Positions 60,739-64,000 of a DNA stretch of 64,000 nucleotides are shown here, one piece after another. The notes beneath the pieces are model-generated. The model had not been told where the DNA came from. It was given only the letters and a program-made list of their open reading frames with translations, and did no database searches. Numbering within the stretch: position 1 is the first letter of the stretch; every line of letters begins with the position of its first letter. Source of the DNA: Riptortus pedestris (lineage: Eukaryota > Arthropoda > Insecta > Hemiptera > Alydidae); NCBI GenBank assembly GCA_019009955.1, contig CM032228.1, forward strand, positions 131,075,001-131,139,000, given 5' to 3'. The position numbers were made by a program, and so were the translations under genes.

Positions 60739-61584
60739 CTACTGCAGAGGACGGAACATGCCTGAGCACGCCACCCTCCCCCCTAAATAAATATTCTTTT
60801 CCTCCAGCATGTCCATCCTGATCCATAACTCCTCTACTATATCCATTTTCTTCCCTTTACCAAGGTGGTCGAGCACCTCGAACTCAACGGCATTTTCTTC
60901 ATGACCTTCATTTATTATATGTTTACGTACCTCCGATGTCTTGGTGTAAAGGTGCTCTTTTAATCTGCTCCTTAGCTTCCTTCCACTTTGCCCCACATAT
61001 GAGCTTCCGCAAGTCAGGCAAGCAACCCGATACACACCAGATCTATCCAGTGGATTGACCGCATCCTTAATCCTTGGGAGCATATGTTTTAGGGAGCTTA
61101 GACTTCGATAGGCAGAACGCAGGCCAACCTTTTACAGCATGCGTCCTATCTTCTCGGAAAATTTCCCTAGGTATGGGATGCTGAGTTGGCCCACAGGATT
61201 TCGAGTCTCTCTCTCGCCTTGTTTTAACTCATCTTGGACCATCTTAGTGAATCGGCGTTCCATGACTTTATCCACCATTCTCTCATCGTACCCATTGGCT
61301 GTTGCGATTAGTTTTATGAACTTAAACTCTTTTTGAAAATCCTCTTCTGCCAACAGGATACTCAGGAGTCGGTTTATCAAGTACATGATGCCTGAAGTTT
61401 TATATTGAGGATGGTGGTAAGAATCAGAAGGGATCATGATGGCAGTGGCGGTAGGCTTCCTATAAATGTTGAAGGAGTGAGACGGCCCTTTCCTTGAAAT
61501 AACCAAATCCAGGAAACTCAACTTCCGCTCATTCTCCATCTCCAAAGTATTGGACCATTGGATGAAGTAAGTATTGTGATACAC
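60739..61584 (-). pseudogene. Penelope-like retroelement: reverse transcriptase C-terminus and GIY-YIG endonuclease
   Basis: One minus-strand frame, open from 61584 to the stop at 60739 except for a single in-frame TAA (61134-61132). The first 150 codons begin YHNTYFIQWSNTLEMENERK, then LSFLDLVISRK and FNIYRKPT. This is the segment after the catalytic box in Penelope reverse transcriptases (F-x-x-E-x-E-x-x-x-L-x-FLD). After the TAA the frame continues KVGLRSAYRSLSSLKHMLPR, then GVYRVACLTCGSSYVGQSGR and KLRSRLKEH. These are the GIY-YIG endonuclease signature (here GVY...YVG), the catalytic arginine after Q-x-x-R, and the R-x-x-EH tail. The CCHH-like cysteines C-x-x-C lie in the expected place between GVY and YVG, as in endonuclease-bearing (EN+) Penelope elements. 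The catalytic YVDD part and N-terminus are absent: the copy is truncated at about 61585 at a SINE-derived sequence. An animal EN+ Penelope element is the only reasonable reading. Confidence 0.93.
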
Positions 61585-61880
61585 AAGTCAACGCTTTGAC
61601 TTAGGGGTGGTTAGGGGTTTGTGAAAAAATACAAAATCGCAGGAATAATTGTCAGCCCTCTGAAGTCGTTCTTGTGTCATGTCAGGTTAGGCAAGCGGGT
61701 CTGAATAGACAAAGTAAACCCAGGATGGTGGGTACGATTCCCGTGCGAGTGATAGAAATATATTTAGTGATGAACTCACTGAATAAAATCCTTAGTTTCA
61801 TCGTTGCTAGAAACGGTGGCCTGTAGATTACCCGTCCCAATGAACCTAGAAAGTGGGCGTCAACAAATAACAACATAACA
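61585..61880 (+). mobile_element. tRNA-derived SINE, rearranged copy
   Basis: A head piece (GTCAACGCTTTGACTTAGG, 61588-61606) abuts the broken end of the Penelope-like ORF. Then come GTACGATTCCCG (a B box at about 61733-61744), TTAGTGATGAACTCACTGAA, TAAAATCCTTAG, GGTGGCCTGTAGATTACCCG, TCCCAATGAACC and AGTGGGCGTCAACAAATAA in SINE order on the plus strand. Between head and B box there are roughly 100 extra bases. Antisense frames here are not genes. Confidence 0.75.
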
Positions 61881-62907
61881 TCATTCTATTCAGGAGAATT
61901 CATTTGAAATACGACCGTATACGGCTTTTCTTTTTAAAAGAAGCCCAACTCTCTTTATACATTAATAAATAAATATATCTACATCAATATTGTAAGAATT
62001 ACGTTTTTACTCTCTGGTAGTTCTCGCTTTAAACTTTTTTTTGTATAATTTATAAAATGGTTCATTTAGAGAGACATAAAATCAAGGAGCTTTCTGTGAT
62101 TCGTCGATTTATACATCCACTCTAGTTCTATTGGACTGTGTCACATTTGTTTCTAGTAATGTGGAAGATAATGGAATATTTTTCACCTAGTCTGGTTGCC
62201 TTCTAGACCTTCTCACATAGACCAACTAACGTATTTCTTTTTTCTGTAGTCACACTTCGTTGAAACCTTTCCCATCCATTATAACTTAGAATGAATGAAT
62301 TCTGTGAACTACTGATAGCAGTAACTGCTTTTTAACTGTCTTGTTGATTCGTCTTGATGCACCTCTTCAAGGAAGTTAATATTTCCTAATAGTATTCATA
62401 GCTCTATTATTCAGCATACATTAAAATAATATAGCCTAATATTATGTGCTGTATCTATAATGTAGATAGAATATATATATATATATATACAATAGCCTAA
62501 TTATATGTAATTAAATTCAAGAATACGAAATTTACTATGCTAAGTTAAATAAACTAATATTTTAAAGAAGATTACTCCTACGGTGAAAGGACTTGGCAAA
62601 TTGGAGTTAATCTACTTAGTGATAAATAGTATCCTAACGAGTAATAAGAGAAACACAAACATATTTCAGCCGTTGTTCTAATAGTACACGTTGTTGGACA
62701 TTCTAATGGAGGTAATTGTGTTTGGTTGGGTGACCGCACTTAATTGTGCTTGTATTGGGCCAGGGGTGGTGGGACTCACACTAATTGTCTGACTACATGA
62801 TTAATGCTTGGCCGTTTTACATTAATCCAACAGGGGGTGGTAGGGGGTGTGTGACGAGGGTCCCGTAGCTTTCCTACCTATGCACGGGGCGAGGAGAGGG
62901 TATACTC

Positions 62908-62908
<1 letters not shown>
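61881..62908. other. Unassigned AT-rich sequence
   Basis: No gene or repeat family recognised. A short (AT)n lies at 62470-62488. Confidence 0.4.

Positions 62909-62982
<74 letters not shown>
62909..62982. repeat. (CT)n microsatellite
   Basis: About 36 CT units, preceded by a locally G-rich stretch (62820-62900) and followed by a C-rich one. Confidence 0.97.
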
Positions 62983-62986
<4 letters not shown>

Positions 62987-64000
62987 TGTCTCCCCCCTGT
63001 CCTCCTAAAAATTTTAATATTCGAATTAAGTCGTGTTGAAATATTTGAGTTAATTTAAGATTGAAAGTCTTTCACTCGTAAAAAATTAACAATACTTAAA
63101 AAACAACAACAGAAAATGGAGTTAATACAAAAAAATGCTTCCATAAATTCTAAACCAACATCATTAGAATTCATTTCCGGACGCCGGTGGTGAGGATGAA
63201 TTATTCAAATGAATAAAAAATTCTGTGGTTCCTCACTTACAATTATTGTCTATATACCGTTTTGACTGCTTTAGCCACCATTTTCTGAGCTCAGAGAGAA
63301 GTCGGCAGCTCGGCAATAGCAGACTAGCCATTTAGCAGATACAAATGTGTGTTATGAACCATATTTTTTATGCACTTGGATAAATACCATAGTAAAATTA
63401 GAACGGTCCAAAAATTGAGGTGATTCGAATTTTGTAATAGCTTAAGTCTAACCAACGCATGGCTAAACATTCTTTTTCAAGTTAAAAACATTTGATTAAA
63501 AGTAATTTGAGATATAAAATTATGCGGTGATAACATTTCAAACGTTTTATCGTATGTTATATAATATTACCAATCTTCCAAAAATTATTATGTAAGGTTG
63601 AACTACCCCAGGGATTCAGCCAGAACTTTTTATCATGCTAGAGCCAGGGAAATAAAATTCATCTATTGTAGTCAGACTACTAGTACCAAGAGAAAAATAA
63701 ATAAGTTTACACATATATGTATGAGAAATATAATAATTTTTAATTATTAAAATTTTTACATTCGATTGTTGATTTTCTTCCATAATTCCATATGAATTAT
63801 TTATGTATAGCAATTAATTCAGAAGTACATTTAAGACCAAAGAGGAAATTGTAGATTAATTACTTGAACTATTCACAATGGACGGAAAAAATGTAATTAC
63901 ATTTTCATGTGAAATACTACATAGTCAAATCACAAATGGTTCTTGAGATTAATTAACATTAATTCTATTTCTCGTTGAGTACCAAAGGAAGCTTTGAAAC
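62983..64000. other. Unassigned AT-rich sequence
   Basis: No gene or repeat recognised up to the window end. Confidence 0.4.

Overview
The window looks like non-coding, repeat-dominated DNA from an animal nuclear genome, most likely an arthropod (insect or crustacean). This is inferred from strong AT-richness, long dinucleotide microsatellites, a tRNA-derived SINE, and decayed Penelope-like, non-LTR, Tc1-like, piggyBac-like and Helitron-like elements. I cannot name the species. I found no host gene, no rRNA and no intact tRNA gene. Every recognisable coding stretch is a fragment of a mobile element, and nearly all long open frames are chance ORFs in AT-rich sequence.

Layout. 0-11 kb: a LINE-like tail, a dispersed repeat I call family A (it carries a microsatellite inside), a 1.6 kb copy of a second family B (a CCCG/CGGG hairpin followed by CTAG, Helitron-like) nested in a family A copy, and two more LINE-like tails. 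11-17 kb: mostly unassigned, with two related, promoter-bearing LTR-like segments at 14.6-16.9 kb. 18.5-21.5 kb: a roughly 23 bp minisatellite that runs directly into a SINE, a near full-length SINE, and a 68 bp minisatellite. 22.6-32.3 kb: several Penelope-type terminal sequences with hammerhead-ribozyme-like folds, an internally deleted Tc1-like element, a TTAA-flanked MITE nested in a Penelope tail, and a decayed Tc1-like transposase. 34-44.5 kb: family A, SINEs, two non-LTR retrotransposon coding fragments on opposite strands, and family B. 44.5-48 kb: the most repeat-poor stretch, with only weak ORFs. 48-52 kb: further A and B copies. 55.6-56.1 kb: two hammerhead-like copies in inverted orientation. 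57.3-61.9 kb: a 1 kb family A copy, an internally deleted piggyBac element with clean TTAA sites and terminal inverted repeats, and a 5'-truncated Penelope-like element with a GIY-YIG domain and a hammerhead motif downstream on the same strand.

The main biological signal is the set of Penelope-associated hammerhead-like sequences. Five copies keep the CUGANGA...GAAA core, a paired stem II, and a self-complementary (or once imperfect) stem III. Stem I and the loop sequences vary between copies, mostly in ways that preserve pairing, and three further copies are visibly decayed. Other points of interest are a minisatellite apparently grown from the inside of a SINE, and a Helitron-like family that abuts (TA)n tracts at most of its ends.
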